Positions 9,328 through 18,204 of a stretch of 53,611 nucleotides of DNA are shown piece by piece. The notes beneath the pieces are model-generated. The model was given only the letters and a program-made list of their open reading frames with translations, made no database searches and was not told the DNA's origin. The position numbers were made by a program, and so were the translations under genes. This stretch comes from an uncultured Lachnospiraceae bacterium (GTDB taxonomy: Bacteria > Bacillota > Clostridia > Lachnospirales > Lachnospiraceae): assembly GCA_946537305.1 (NCBI GenBank), contig CAMNFR010000011.1, forward strand, positions 1-53,611, written 5' to 3'. Numbering within the stretch: the first letter of the stretch is position 1; every line of letters starts with the position of its first letter.

Positions 9328-10134
9328 CTAAACATCTACTTCTATCTGCATCGGCGGGTCAAATTCTACATCTCCGCCGATATAGGCTTCCGTTACACGG
9401 CCGCCTACTCGTTCTACCTCTGCCCGGACCGTTCCGGCGGGCTGCACCAGGTCCATGGCGTATTTCCAGTCCGGAGCACCTTCTGTCTGGGCGATTACGG
9501 TGGCCAGGCTTCCGCTGCCGCAGCTGCCCTCCCAGTAGAGGGAGTTTGCCGCCGGTACCTTCACCAGGGGAATCAGCTTTCCGGAAGCACTGTCGTAAAA
9601 CATGACGCCGTAGGCGTCCAGACCGCTCATTTTGGAAAAGATTTCCTTTTCCGCCTGTTCAAAAAATGTTTCCGAGGGAATCACGTCGTCCACCACAAAA
9701 TGGGCAATGCCACCCAGGTGGACCAGGATACCGCTCACACCGCCAGCCGTCCTGCGGCAGACCATCTGCGGAAGCGGCATCTTTGCACGTGATGTACCGG
9801 CCTCCATGTCCGCCTCGATCTCTACCGGAGTATCACTGCCGGATACCTGCAGCGTAAGTTGTACGGTCTCCTCGGTATCCTCTATTCCCCGTTCCTTCGC
9901 GATCAGCATTCCGTATGCACGGGAGGCATTGCCGCAGAATTCTCCGCCGGCCATTTCCATGCGGCCGTCATATCCCGGGTCCGGTTCACACCGGTATCCG
10001 ACCTGTTCGGCGGCAAGTTCCGGGATCGCCAGCAGCTTTTCCGCGATCTTCGCCCGCAGCTCCTTTTCCACCGGGCTCAGCACGAACAGGGTAATATTTC
10101 CCGCGGGGTTAGCCCGGATCACATCCAGTTTCAT
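9328..10134 (-). CDS. DapF-fold amino-acid racemase/epimerase
   Basis: 268 residues with the two-cysteine, cofactor-independent racemase signature of the diaminopimelate epimerase superfamily: GGEFCGNASR gives Cys67 and WEGSCGSGS gives Cys205, on the two pseudo-symmetric halves. In this family one cysteine removes the alpha proton and the other returns it on the opposite face. Flanking residues differ from canonical DapF (no EMCGNGxR, no GTG after the second Cys), so diaminopimelate is not certain. DapF-fold relatives include histidine racemase (CntK of staphylopine synthesis). The gene is the last of a same-strand series with two histidine ammonia-lyases, so a histidine substrate is a reasonable guess, not shown. 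Shine-Dalgarno GGGAGG precedes the ATG. Confidence 0.75.
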   Translation of the reverse strand: MKLDVIRANPAGNITLFVLSPVEKELRAKIAEKLLAIPELAAEQVGYRCEPDPGYDGRMEMAGGEFCGNASRAYGMLIAKERGIEDTEETVQLTLQVSGSDTPVEIEADMEAGTSRAKMPLPQMVCRRTAGGVSGILVHLGGIAHFVVDDVIPSETFFEQAEKEIFSKMSGLDAYGVMFYDSASGKLIPLVKVPAANSLYWEGSCGSGSLATVIAQTEGAPDWKYAMDLVQPAGTVRAEVERVGGRVTEAYIGGDVEFDPPMQIEVDV

Positions 10135-10280
10135 CCCTATTTCTTCCCTCCCTTCGGTTTTCCCGCTTTCTCTGAAGCAGATTGCTCCGCACTTCGTGCT
10201 TACGCAATCTTAAAACATTCGTAATCCACTCATTTTTGTTCCAAAAATGGCTCCTTACTCATGTTTTAGCAGGTCCCAAT

Positions 10281-10317
10281 GTCACATAAAAATGTGCAAG
10301 CACATTTTTAGTGACCT
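10281..10317 (-). terminator. Hairpin at the end of the 161-residue membrane-protein gene
   Basis: On the minus strand GTCACTAAAAATGTGC pairs with GCACATTTTTATGTGAC (one bulged base, 3-base loop). It overlaps the stop codon of the upstream gene. The word TGTCACAT with a nearby GTCCC also occurs in the inverted repeat at 9250-9315, so the DapF-like gene is flanked by related palindromes. Confidence 0.55.
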
Positions 10318-10793
10318 TTTGACCTTTGCTTCATATATGCATTTCCGTCGTGGATCTTAATCAGACTGTTCTTCTTTCTGGCGAGAACAATCACCTGTTT
10401 GGAATCTTTGTCCAGGAAAAAGACCCGGCGCGCCATATCTCCCTTGGAGAAATACAGTTGTGTCGCCCCCGGGAACTGATCGATCTTCTGATGTGTAAGC
10501 GCGCTGATATCCTCCCACTTCCAGATGTCGTAGTTCGTCAGGAAACGCATATCCATGAAGGTTTCCAGGCCTCTTTCGGTAACTGCGACCGTCTTTTTAG
10601 AGACAAGTGTCAGCGCCAGGAGCGCCGCAAAAAATAATCCCAGGATATTCCTGCGGGTAATTCCCGTGATCAGCAGCATGGCGACAAGGATCCAGGCCCC
10701 GACCGTCACCCACTGCTTTCTCTTCTTCACTTCATGTGCCAGGATCACGGGTGTATTCAGATCCTCCCAAGGTAAACGACGTGCCACGCTCAT
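10308..10793 (-). CDS. Small membrane protein of unknown function
   Basis: 161 residues. After a polar N-terminus (residues 1-27) two hydrophobic segments follow at about 28-43 and 48-65, then a ~95-residue soluble domain rich in beta-forming residues (KWEDISALTHQ, RRVFFLDKDSKQVIVLAR), suggestive of a PH-like or DUF5673-like fold on the cytoplasmic face. I do not recognise a function. The ATG at 10793 has GGAGG only two bases upstream; the GTG two codons later (10787) has better spacing and may be the true start. It lies between nhaC and the DapF-like gene on the same strand. Confidence 0.65.
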   Translation of the reverse strand: MSVARRLPWEDLNTPVILAHEVKKRKQWVTVGAWILVAMLLITGITRRNILGLFFAALLALTLVSKKTVAVTERGLETFMDMRFLTNYDIWKWEDISALTHQKIDQFPGATQLYFSKGDMARRVFFLDKDSKQVIVLARKKNSLIKIHDGNAYMKQRSKGH

Positions 10794-10881
10794 TTCCTCC
10801 CCTTTTTCTTACGACTCACAAAACATCCGTTTATAGTAAAGCATATATCAGAAATGCCTGAAAGTCCATTATATACTACAG

Positions 10882-10919
10882 AAAAATTCCCGCGGACGCA
10901 GTATATACGTCTGCGGGAA
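10882..10919 (-). terminator. Terminator after nhaC
   Basis: Minus strand: TTCCCGCAGACG and CGTCCGCGGGAA form an imperfect stem (one mismatch) around an AT-rich loop, followed directly by TTTTT. It lies 46 bases past the NhaC stop. Confidence 0.75.
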
Positions 10920-10965
10920 CTGGTGTCATCTAAATGGTTTCTGCCGCGGGCAGAAAGCGATTTCT

Positions 10966-12519
10966 TTACTGGCCGATCTTGGGAGCCAGGCCTTTGGCGC
11001 GGCGCTCTTCAAGCGCGGCAACAGCGATCTTGTGCGCTTCTTCGGGGGCACCGGCAGGGCTTCCCGCGCGGGTCTTACCAAGAATGTTGGTGTAGGAACC
11101 GTCAGCCCAGAAGATGTTCCGGCCAAGGTATACGGTGATGGCCGCATAGATCGGGTTGATCAGGTTTACGAATGCGAACGGGAAATAGGTGAACGGGCTC
11201 ATGCCCAGGATCGCGCTCTGGTAGGCGCCGCATCCGGTCCAGGGGAACATCGGGGACCACAGGGTACCTGCATCCTCCAGCGTTCTGGACAGGGTGTTTC
11301 TTGCAAGGCCGAGTTCATCGTACTTATCGGCATACAGCGGGGCCGGTACGGAAATACCAAGGAACTGGTCGCACATGGTGGCATCGCAGAATACGGAGGT
11401 CAGCAGGGTCGCGGTGACCAGGGAGCCGGGGGAGTTCAGCTTGTGCTTCAGTCCGCCGAACAGCTTCTCCACGCAGCCGCAGCGCTCCAGCGCGCCGCCG
11501 TAGGCAACGGCCAGCAGCACCAGGTTGATGGTCCACATGGTACCATCCATGCCGCCTGCCTTGCCGAGGATCGAGTCGACCACCTCGTTTCCGGTCTCGA
11601 CCGTGCTCAGGCCATAGTGAAGCAGATCAAAGATGTGGCCGATGCTGACGCCGTCCGTCCAGACATGGCCGCCCTGGAAAACGATGGATACGACAATAGC
11701 GCAAGCCACGGAAAGAATGATACCGGGAAGCGCCGGGACCTTTACGATGCAGACCACGATAACGACGATCAGCGGGATCAGCACCAGAACATTCAGATTG
11801 AAGTTTGCAGCGATCGCTTCTTCGATGCCCTGTGCCACAGTAGGATCATAGGCGCTGGCATCTACGTTGATACCCAGGATCGCATACAGTATCAGAGCGA
11901 TCAGGAAGGTAGGACCGGTGGTGGAGACCATCGCACGAACGTGGTCGAACAGACCGGTGTTGGAAACGGCGGCTGCCAGGTTGGTGGTATCAGACAGCGG
12001 GGAGAACTTGTCACCTACGTATGCACCGGAGATGATCATACCGGCGGTCAGTGCCGGATTGATGCCCAGGCCGGCGCCGATGCCGACGAAGGCAAGACCG
12101 ACCGTCGCGGTGGTCGTCCAGGAGGATCCGCAGGCCAGACCGGTCACAGCGCAGAGAATGCAGCCGACCGGCAGGAACAGCTTCGGCGTCAGAAGACGCA
12201 GGCCGTAGTAGATCATTGCCGGGATAGTTCCTGCTGCCATAAAGGACGATACCAGGAAACCGACCGTACACAGGATCAGAATAGCTTCCAGCGTGTTATA
12301 GACCCGGTCGATCATACCCTGCAGCATATCCTGGAAGGTGTGTCCACAGAGAACACCGATAACACAGGCTACGCACATCGAAACAACCAGAGGCAGATGA
12401 GCGTCCACATAAACGCCATCTACGTTCAGGCAGTAGAGCATCAGTCCTGCCATAGTTACGATCGGGATCCATGCCTCCACCAGATTGGGGAGACGAACTG
12501 TTCTTTCTTTCTTGTCCAT
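10966..12519 (-). CDS. nhaC: NhaC-family Na+/H+ antiporter-type transporter
   Basis: 517 residues, about twelve membrane segments, with the NhaC/IT-superfamily signatures GSSWTTTATVG (~130) and GDKFSPLSDTTNLA (~170). Family members exchange Na+ for H+, or Na+/H+ together with organic acids (malate/lactate). The promoter carries an 11-base direct repeat like SARP operators (12723-12755), and the gene directly upstream on the same strand encodes a SARP-type regulator. With the histidine lyases next door it may export protons or an organic anion during amino-acid breakdown; this is inference. ATG at 12519 is preceded by GAGGAG. A terminator follows at 10882-10919. Confidence 0.85.
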   Translation of the reverse strand: MDKKERTVRLPNLVEAWIPIVTMAGLMLYCLNVDGVYVDAHLPLVVSMCVACVIGVLCGHTFQDMLQGMIDRVYNTLEAILILCTVGFLVSSFMAAGTIPAMIYYGLRLLTPKLFLPVGCILCAVTGLACGSSWTTTATVGLAFVGIGAGLGINPALTAGMIISGAYVGDKFSPLSDTTNLAAAVSNTGLFDHVRAMVSTTGPTFLIALILYAILGINVDASAYDPTVAQGIEEAIAANFNLNVLVLIPLIVVIVVCIVKVPALPGIILSVACAIVVSIVFQGGHVWTDGVSIGHIFDLLHYGLSTVETGNEVVDSILGKAGGMDGTMWTINLVLLAVAYGGALERCGCVEKLFGGLKHKLNSPGSLVTATLLTSVFCDATMCDQFLGISVPAPLYADKYDELGLARNTLSRTLEDAGTLWSPMFPWTGCGAYQSAILGMSPFTYFPFAFVNLINPIYAAITVYLGRNIFWADGSYTNILGKTRAGSPAGAPEEAHKIAVAALEERRAKGLAPKIGQ

Positions 12520-12722
12520 AATTTCTCCTCTTTCTTTGAATTCGATTCTTTGCTGCTAATGGTTCCGGACAGCTGCCCTCCGTTCACTTTCCGGCAGCTG
12601 TTCTTTTTGCTTTTTCCGGCGCATGTTCACATAAGCTGCCGGCACATCTGCTCTTCCTCACTTCCTCCTTTCTTTTCGGCGGTCTCTATAAATCGCCTAT
12701 GCTTTTACTTTACGATAAGACC

Positions 12723-12755
12723 ATTCTACACAGTTAACGTCAGAGAAACGTCAGA
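12723..12755 (-). promoter_or_regulatory. SARP-type operator/promoter of nhaC
   Basis: On the minus strand the nonamer TCTGACGTT occurs twice (plus coordinates 12747-12755 and 12736-12744) with an exact 11-base period, then 7 bases, then TAGAAT (12723-12728) as a -10 box. No -35 consensus stands 17 bases upstream of TAGAAT; the repeats occupy that place. SARP activators of Streptomyces bind direct repeats with 11-base period a few bases upstream of the -10 box. The gene immediately upstream encodes a SARP-like protein. Confidence 0.65.
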
Positions 12756-12795
12756 AGTAGTACAATTATACGCAAAAAGTGTTGAATTTGTGCTA

Positions 12796-14763
12796 TCAGA
12801 CCTCTCCGTCCTGTCCCATCTGGACCTCGTACTCTTTCCGGTAGTATTCTGCCTTCGCTTTATCGCCGCTCTTTTCATACTGATAGATCAGAAACGGCAG
12901 GTGCTCCAGCCAACGCTCCTGTCCCCGAATCTTTTCGTACGCCTCTCCCACCAGATGATGCATATGCCGGCGTTTTGCCAGCGGCTGTATATTATAGACA
13001 TATTCCCGGTAGAAGGCGTGTCGGAATTCATAGGCAATGTAGGCGCCTACCATCCGTTCCCGGACCAGACGTCTTCTCTGCAGTTCCTCCAGTTCCTCGC
13101 AGAGGACAAGGCGGTCCACATGCACCAGGATTTCCAGCTCCTCCAGTTCCGCATGCTCCATAAAAATAGAGAGTGCGTTCAGGATCTGACGCTGCAGCGG
13201 TGTGATGCTCCGAAGTCTCGCCTGAATCACATACTCGCTCTGCTTCGGGATCGCTGCCGCATCCCAGCCCTGATCCCGGACCATACTTAAAAGATCCATC
13301 AGGAAAAATGCATTGCCTTCCGTGCGGCGGTAGATTTCCTCCGTAAGAATATCCGCCGTTCCCACCGGCAGTTCCGCCCGGACGATCTCTTCCGATTCGT
13401 CCCGTGTAAAGGGCTGCAGCGTCAGGAACATCACCCGCGAATTCCGTTCAGCGCGACGCAGGAAATCCAGATTCTTTCCCTCAAAGATGGAGCGATACGT
13501 TCCGATAAAGCAAAATCTATCATCCCCCAACTCCAGAAGGAGCCTCTGCAGCAGCTGACGGCTCAGATCATCCATCCACTGCATGTCATCGATCAGGAGG
13601 ACCATTTTTTTCTTTGACAGCATCTCCCGCATCATGGCGATCACACGGTTCTCCCAGATCGCGTAGCCGGACGTCCAGAAATTCTGTATGTTTTCCCCGT
13701 TACCCCGGAGTTCATAATCGGAAAAAGGATTATCCAGCAGATTCCTGTACTCCAGTGAAAGATCCAAATCCTTCTCCTCCGCATAGTTCTTCATTCGCTG
13801 GAACCACTCGCGGAACGCCTTCAGAGAGTACTCTTTTTCGGTTTCATAACAGTGCGTGATAAAGGAAATGATCCCCCGTTTTCTGTGAGAGCGGGACACA
13901 TGGGACAGTAATGCACTTTTTCCCACGCCCTGTTCTCCCATGATCACAATGGACTTTGCTTCTTTTCCGGTAGCGAACTGTTCCAGGCAGCGGCTGATGG
14001 TATAGATTTCCGAATACCGGCCATAAAACCGGCCCTCTCCGGTATTTTCCTGTCCGGCGTCGTCCTCCTTCAGGCGCAGGATCTGCTGATAAAGCTGCAC
14101 CAGGTCCTCTCCCGGTTCCTCCTCCAGTTCCTTTTGGATCCTTTCACGATACTCGCGGTAGGAACGGAGCGCCATCGTGTACCGTCCACAGCTGGTGTAG
14201 GCCTCCATGGCTTCCCGGATGACCTCCTCTTCCAGGGGTTCCAGATTCTTCCAGGCGGTAAGGACCTCATGAAGTCGTTTGGCATTTCCGGTCCGGACGG
14301 CTTTTTCGATCATCCGTCTGGCGGCCTCGCGGCAGCGGTTCCGCTGCTGCGCGCGGCATTCGTCCACCCACTCTTCAAAACCGGGAGCTCCTTTTACATA
14401 GAAGAAAGCCAGAAAATCTCCGCCCTTCAGCAGGACATCTTCATCCTTTTCCTCCCAATCCAGCTTTACAGGAACATTCGGATCCAGGTACAGGCGGTTC
14501 TGTCCCTCAGATTTGACCGGTTCCTCCGGCAGCACCTTCCGAAGCTCGTACAGAGCCTGACGCAGATTTTTTCTGCCGACCTGTTCATCACAATTCTCCC
14601 AGAACACGTTGATGAGCTCATCCCGGAATGCACTCTTTTTAACGCATAAATAGTATAGAATGCCTTCGGTCTTCCGGTAAGGAAACTGAAGTCTCTCTTC
14701 TCCCCGATATACGCCCGGCGTTCCCAGCACCTCGACCCGGAGCACTCCTGATTGATGTTCCAT
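12796..14763 (-). CDS. SARP-like transcriptional activator with BTAD and AAA-type ATPase
   Basis: 655 residues from the ATG at 14763, preceded by AAGGAGAGG; an upstream in-frame Met lacks such a site. Layout: OmpR-like winged helix ~1-100 (KNLRQALYELRKVLP), bacterial transcriptional activation domain (BTAD, helical/TPR-like) ~105-245, then a STAND/AAA ATPase with Walker A GEQGVGKSALL near 274 and Walker B VLLIDDMQWMD near 391, and a helical C-terminal half. This matches large SARP or AfsR/MalT-like regulators. It lies between the tandem histidine lyases and nhaC on one strand; the direct-repeat operator at nhaC is a plausible target. The effector is unknown. Confidence 0.8.
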   Translation of the reverse strand: MEHQSGVLRVEVLGTPGVYRGEERLQFPYRKTEGILYYLCVKKSAFRDELINVFWENCDEQVGRKNLRQALYELRKVLPEEPVKSEGQNRLYLDPNVPVKLDWEEKDEDVLLKGGDFLAFFYVKGAPGFEEWVDECRAQQRNRCREAARRMIEKAVRTGNAKRLHEVLTAWKNLEPLEEEVIREAMEAYTSCGRYTMALRSYREYRERIQKELEEEPGEDLVQLYQQILRLKEDDAGQENTGEGRFYGRYSEIYTISRCLEQFATGKEAKSIVIMGEQGVGKSALLSHVSRSHRKRGIISFITHCYETEKEYSLKAFREWFQRMKNYAEEKDLDLSLEYRNLLDNPFSDYELRGNGENIQNFWTSGYAIWENRVIAMMREMLSKKKMVLLIDDMQWMDDLSRQLLQRLLLELGDDRFCFIGTYRSIFEGKNLDFLRRAERNSRVMFLTLQPFTRDESEEIVRAELPVGTADILTEEIYRRTEGNAFFLMDLLSMVRDQGWDAAAIPKQSEYVIQARLRSITPLQRQILNALSIFMEHAELEELEILVHVDRLVLCEELEELQRRRLVRERMVGAYIAYEFRHAFYREYVYNIQPLAKRRHMHHLVGEAYEKIRGQERWLEHLPFLIYQYEKSGDKAKAEYYRKEYEVQMGQDGEV

Positions 14764-14869
14764 ATATCCTCTCCTTCCGCACATATGTTGGTCGCAGAGG
14801 GATGTTTCCCCATTTTGTTGTCTGCAGGCAATTCAACGATAAAAATCAAGATATGCCTAGATAAAGTAA

Positions 14870-14897
14870 TTGCCGGGAACGTCCCGGTCCCCGGCAA
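14870..14897 (-). terminator. Hairpin after the second histidine ammonia-lyase gene
   Basis: TTGCCGGG and CCCGGCAA enclose a 12-base GC-rich loop region on the minus strand, about 110 bases past the stop at 15010, followed by TTACTTTATC. No strong T-tract, so termination is only likely. It separates the lyase pair from the regulator gene. Confidence 0.5.
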
Positions 14898-15009
14898 CCA
14901 TTCTGTATATCATTTTGTCATAATTCCACTGCAATTGCAAGCCTTTTCTGTGCTTTTTTGCTAATTGCAGAAATATTCTTACATAGCGTTGCTATTGTTA
15001 CAGAGATTT

Positions 15010-16557
15010 TTACAGGGATCCGATGGTTCCGATCGCATCTTCCACGCGCTCGATCAGTGTCTCGTTGGTGATCACGGACTCGCAGCGGTTGATGTCATCG
15101 TACAGCGGTCTGTCTTCCACCAGCTTGTCGCAGACTTCACGGATCACTTCATACGCGGCCTTCGTTCCGTTTCCTAAGAATTCCGGTCCATAGCCAAGGT
15201 TCTTCAGCAGATCCACCGCCTGGCAGCCGCACATCAGCTCCATGGCCAGCACACGGCGCACATGGCGCATGATGTCTCCGGCCTTTCTGGCCGCGATGGT
15301 ACCCATGCTGACATGGTCTTCCTGGTTCGCGGAGGAAGGAATGGAGTCTACGCTGGCCGGATGTGCCAGCACCTTATTCTCGGATACCAGCGCCGCCGCG
15401 GAATACTGAACGATCATGAAACCGGAGTTCAGGCCGCCCTTTTCCACCAGGAAGGCTGGGAATCCGCCGATGGCCGGGTTCACCAGACGCTCGATCCGGC
15501 GCTCGGAAATGTTCGCAAGTTCAGAAAGTGCGATGCCCAGGAAATCGAAGGCCAGTGCCATGGGCTGTCCGTGGAAGTTTCCGCCGGAGATACCCTCTTT
15601 GGTATCGGGGAAGATGATGGGGTTATCCGTTACGGAGTTCATCTCGGTCTCGACTCTCTTCTTCACATAGCGGATGGCGTCGCGGCTGGCACCGTGCACG
15701 ATGGGCGCGCAGCGAAGGGAATAACCGTCCTGTACGCGGATCTCGCCCTGGCGGGTCACGTTCTTGCTGCCCGCAAGGAGCTTGCGCAGATTTTCAGCGG
15801 ATTCGATCTGTCCGATATGAGGACGGACCTCATGCAGCCGGGGATCCAGGGCATCAATGACACCACGGTTGGCCTCAAAGCTCATGGCTGCCGCGATCTC
15901 AGAGGTCTTTACGATCTGGATGGCGTCATACAGGGTCAGGGCGCCGACAGAGGTCATGGCCTGCGTGCCGTTGATCAGGGCCAGGCCTTCCTTGGCGGTC
16001 AGCTCGATGGTGGGAATGCCGGCCTGCAGCATGGCGTGGGAGCCGGCCATGCGGAAGCCGTTGAACTCCGCTTCGCCGAGACCGATCATGGGCAGCACCA
16101 TATGAGCCAGCGGGCACAGGTCACCGGAAGCGCCCAGGGATCCCTTCTGAGGGATAATAGGGGTAACGCCGCGGTTCAGCATGGCGACCAGCGTCTCTAC
16201 GGTCTCCAGGCGGCAGCCGGAATGGCCCTTCGCCATGTTGTTGATACGCAGCAGCATGATGCCTCTGGACACATCGCGGGGGAAAGGATCGCCTGCGCCG
16301 ACCGCGTGGGTCACGATCAGGTTGCGCTGCAGCTGACGGCACTCATCCTGAGAGATCGTGACATCAGAGAATTTTCCGAAGCCGGTGGTGATACCGTACA
16401 CGACTCTGTTTTCCGCTACCAGCTCATCGACCACCTTGCGGCAGGCAATGATGCGCTCTTTGGCATCATCCGAAAGCCCTACAGGGGCGTTTTCACGGCA
16501 GACAGCGACCAGGTCATCCAGTGTCAGGTCATTACCGGTAATGATAATCTTTCTCAT
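15010..16557 (-). CDS. hutH: Histidine ammonia-lyase paralogue, second copy
   Basis: 515 residues, normal length for bacterial HutH, which converts L-histidine to urocanate and ammonia. The MIO-forming triad Ala143-Ser144-Gly145 sits in GSLGASGDLCPL; Tyr54 in YGITTGFG is the loop tyrosine; SSANQEDHVSM carries the glutamate typical of HAL, where PAL/TAL have other residues. The residue before the selectivity His84 is Thr (IVTHAVG), while the tandem copy has Ser (ILSHAVG), the usual HAL residue. Substrate preference of this copy may therefore differ. GGAGGAG precedes the ATG. The other copy ends 100 bases upstream; no hutU, hutI or hutG is present in the window. Confidence 0.85.
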   Translation of the reverse strand: MRKIIITGNDLTLDDLVAVCRENAPVGLSDDAKERIIACRKVVDELVAENRVVYGITTGFGKFSDVTISQDECRQLQRNLIVTHAVGAGDPFPRDVSRGIMLLRINNMAKGHSGCRLETVETLVAMLNRGVTPIIPQKGSLGASGDLCPLAHMVLPMIGLGEAEFNGFRMAGSHAMLQAGIPTIELTAKEGLALINGTQAMTSVGALTLYDAIQIVKTSEIAAAMSFEANRGVIDALDPRLHEVRPHIGQIESAENLRKLLAGSKNVTRQGEIRVQDGYSLRCAPIVHGASRDAIRYVKKRVETEMNSVTDNPIIFPDTKEGISGGNFHGQPMALAFDFLGIALSELANISERRIERLVNPAIGGFPAFLVEKGGLNSGFMIVQYSAAALVSENKVLAHPASVDSIPSSANQEDHVSMGTIAARKAGDIMRHVRRVLAMELMCGCQAVDLLKNLGYGPEFLGNGTKAAYEVIREVCDKLVEDRPLYDDINRCESVITNETLIERVEDAIGTIGSL

Positions 16558-16656
16558 AGTAATTGCTCCTCCGTTATCATTTGTAAAAATCGATCTAAAT
16601 ATTCTTTTTATTGTTTAAGCAGGGGATTCGGACTTTACTGTCGAATCATTCACTTA

Positions 16657-18204
16657 TTACAGAGAACCGATGACGCCCACGGCCTCTTCCACGCGGTGGA
16701 TCAGCCGCTCGCTGGTGATCGTCTCCTCGCAGTGGTTGATGTCTTCGTACAGCGGACGATCTTCCACCAGTTTCGGGCATTTCTCGCGGATCACCTCGTA
16801 AGCCGCTCTGGTGCCCGGTCCCAGACAATCCGGCCCCCAGCCCAGATTGCCCAAAAGATCCACGGCCTGGCAGCCACACATCAGCTCCATCGCCAGCACG
16901 CGGCGCACATGCCGCATGATGGTACCGGCTTTTCTGGCCGCGATGGTTCCCATGCTGACATGGTCTTCCTGGTTCGCGGAAGACGGGATGGAGTCCACGG
17001 CCGCAGGATGGGCCAGCACCTTGTTCTCCGATACCAGTGCCGCTGCCGAATACTGAACGATCATGAATCCGGAGTTCAGCCCGCCATTTTCCACCAGGAA
17101 GGCCGGGAAGCCGCCGATGGAAGGATTCACCAGACGCTCGATCCGCCGCTCGGAGATATCTGCCAGCTCCGCAAGGGCGATTCCAAGGAAATCAAAGGCA
17201 AGCGCCATGGGCTGTCCATGGAAGTTGCCGCCGCTGATGGCCTCATCATCATCCGCATAGATGATGGGATTATCCGTTACGGAGTTCATCTCTGTTTCCA
17301 CCCGCTTCTTGGCGTAACGCATCGCGTCGCGGCTGGCGCCGTGCACGATCGGGGCACACCGGAGCGCGTAGCCGTCCTGCACCCGGATCTCGCCCTGGCG
17401 GGTCACATTCTTACTTCCCTGCAGCAGCGTACGAAGGATCTCGGCTGTCTCTTTCTGTCCGATGTGAGGACGCAGTTCATGAAGCCTGGGATCCAGGGCA
17501 TCAATGACGCCGCGATTGGCCTCAAAGCTCATGGCCAGTGCGATGTCCGCCGTCTTCATGATCTGGATCGTATCATACAGGGTCAGAGCGCCGACCGCCG
17601 TCATCACCTGTGTTCCGTTGATCAGGGAAAGTCCTTCTTTATATGTCAGTTCGATCATCGGGATCCCGGCAGCCTTCATTGCCTCCGAGCCGGACATCTT
17701 ATGTCCCTGGTACCATGCTTCCCCCAATCCGATCATGGGAAGCACCATGTGGGCCAGCGGGCACAGATCACCGGAAGCGCCCAGCGAACCTTTTTCCGGC
17801 ACGAACGGGGTCACGCGTCGGTTCAGCATTTCGATCAGCGTCTCAGCGATCATCAGACGGCAGCCGGAATAGCCCTTTGCCATGTTGTTGACACGCAGAA
17901 GCATGATCGCCCGGACCACGTCCTCCGGGAACGGATCGCCCGCGCCGACCGCATGGCTTAAGATCAGGTTACGCTGCAGCACATGGCACTCTTCCGGGTC
18001 AAGCTGTGTCTCGCCAGCTGCGCTGAAACCGGTCGTTACGCCGTATACTTTCTTTCCGGATGCCACCAGATCCTCTACTGTCTTCCGTGACGCCCGGATC
18101 TTCTCCTTCGATGCCTCGGATAACGCGACCGGTGTGTATTCTCTTCCCACCGACACTACGTCTTCCAGCGTCAGGTCATTGCCCGTCAAAACAATCTCCT
18201 TCAT
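16657..18204 (-). CDS. hutH: Histidine ammonia-lyase paralogue, first copy
   Basis: 515 residues from the ATG at 18204 (MKEIVLTGND), preceded by AAAGGAG; this start gives exactly the length of the tandem copy. The MIO triad is Ala143-Ser144-Gly145 (GSLGASGDLCPL), the selectivity pair Ser83-His84 (ILSHAVG), and SSANQEDHVSM keeps the HAL-type glutamate, so L-histidine to urocanate is the best call. Odd point: the inner-loop motif reads YGVTTGFS, not TGFG, followed by AAGET, unlike the tandem copy. The gene is divergent from mnmA across 246 bases and starts the minus-strand module hutH-hutH-SARP-nhaC-membrane protein-racemase. Confidence 0.85.
   Translation of the reverse strand: MKEIVLTGNDLTLEDVVSVGREYTPVALSEASKEKIRASRKTVEDLVASGKKVYGVTTGFSAAGETQLDPEECHVLQRNLILSHAVGAGDPFPEDVVRAIMLLRVNNMAKGYSGCRLMIAETLIEMLNRRVTPFVPEKGSLGASGDLCPLAHMVLPMIGLGEAWYQGHKMSGSEAMKAAGIPMIELTYKEGLSLINGTQVMTAVGALTLYDTIQIMKTADIALAMSFEANRGVIDALDPRLHELRPHIGQKETAEILRTLLQGSKNVTRQGEIRVQDGYALRCAPIVHGASRDAMRYAKKRVETEMNSVTDNPIIYADDDEAISGGNFHGQPMALAFDFLGIALAELADISERRIERLVNPSIGGFPAFLVENGGLNSGFMIVQYSAAALVSENKVLAHPAAVDSIPSSANQEDHVSMGTIAARKAGTIMRHVRRVLAMELMCGCQAVDLLGNLGWGPDCLGPGTRAAYEVIREKCPKLVEDRPLYEDINHCEETITSERLIHRVEEAVGVIGSL

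Noticed and set aside
9183-9605. Plus-strand frame of 140 codons
   Set aside because: It runs through the inverted repeat and into the DapF-like gene in antisense, with no recognisable protein features.
11032-13290. Plus-strand open frame of 752 codons opposite nhaC and the regulator end
   Set aside because: It crosses two genes and the operator region between them and has no domain or ribosome site.
15262-17961. Plus-strand open frame of 899 codons opposite the two lyases
   Set aside because: It spans both well-supported hutH genes and the gap between them and repeats itself in step with them; its composition (rich in His, Arg, Gly, Asp) is typical of antisense frames.
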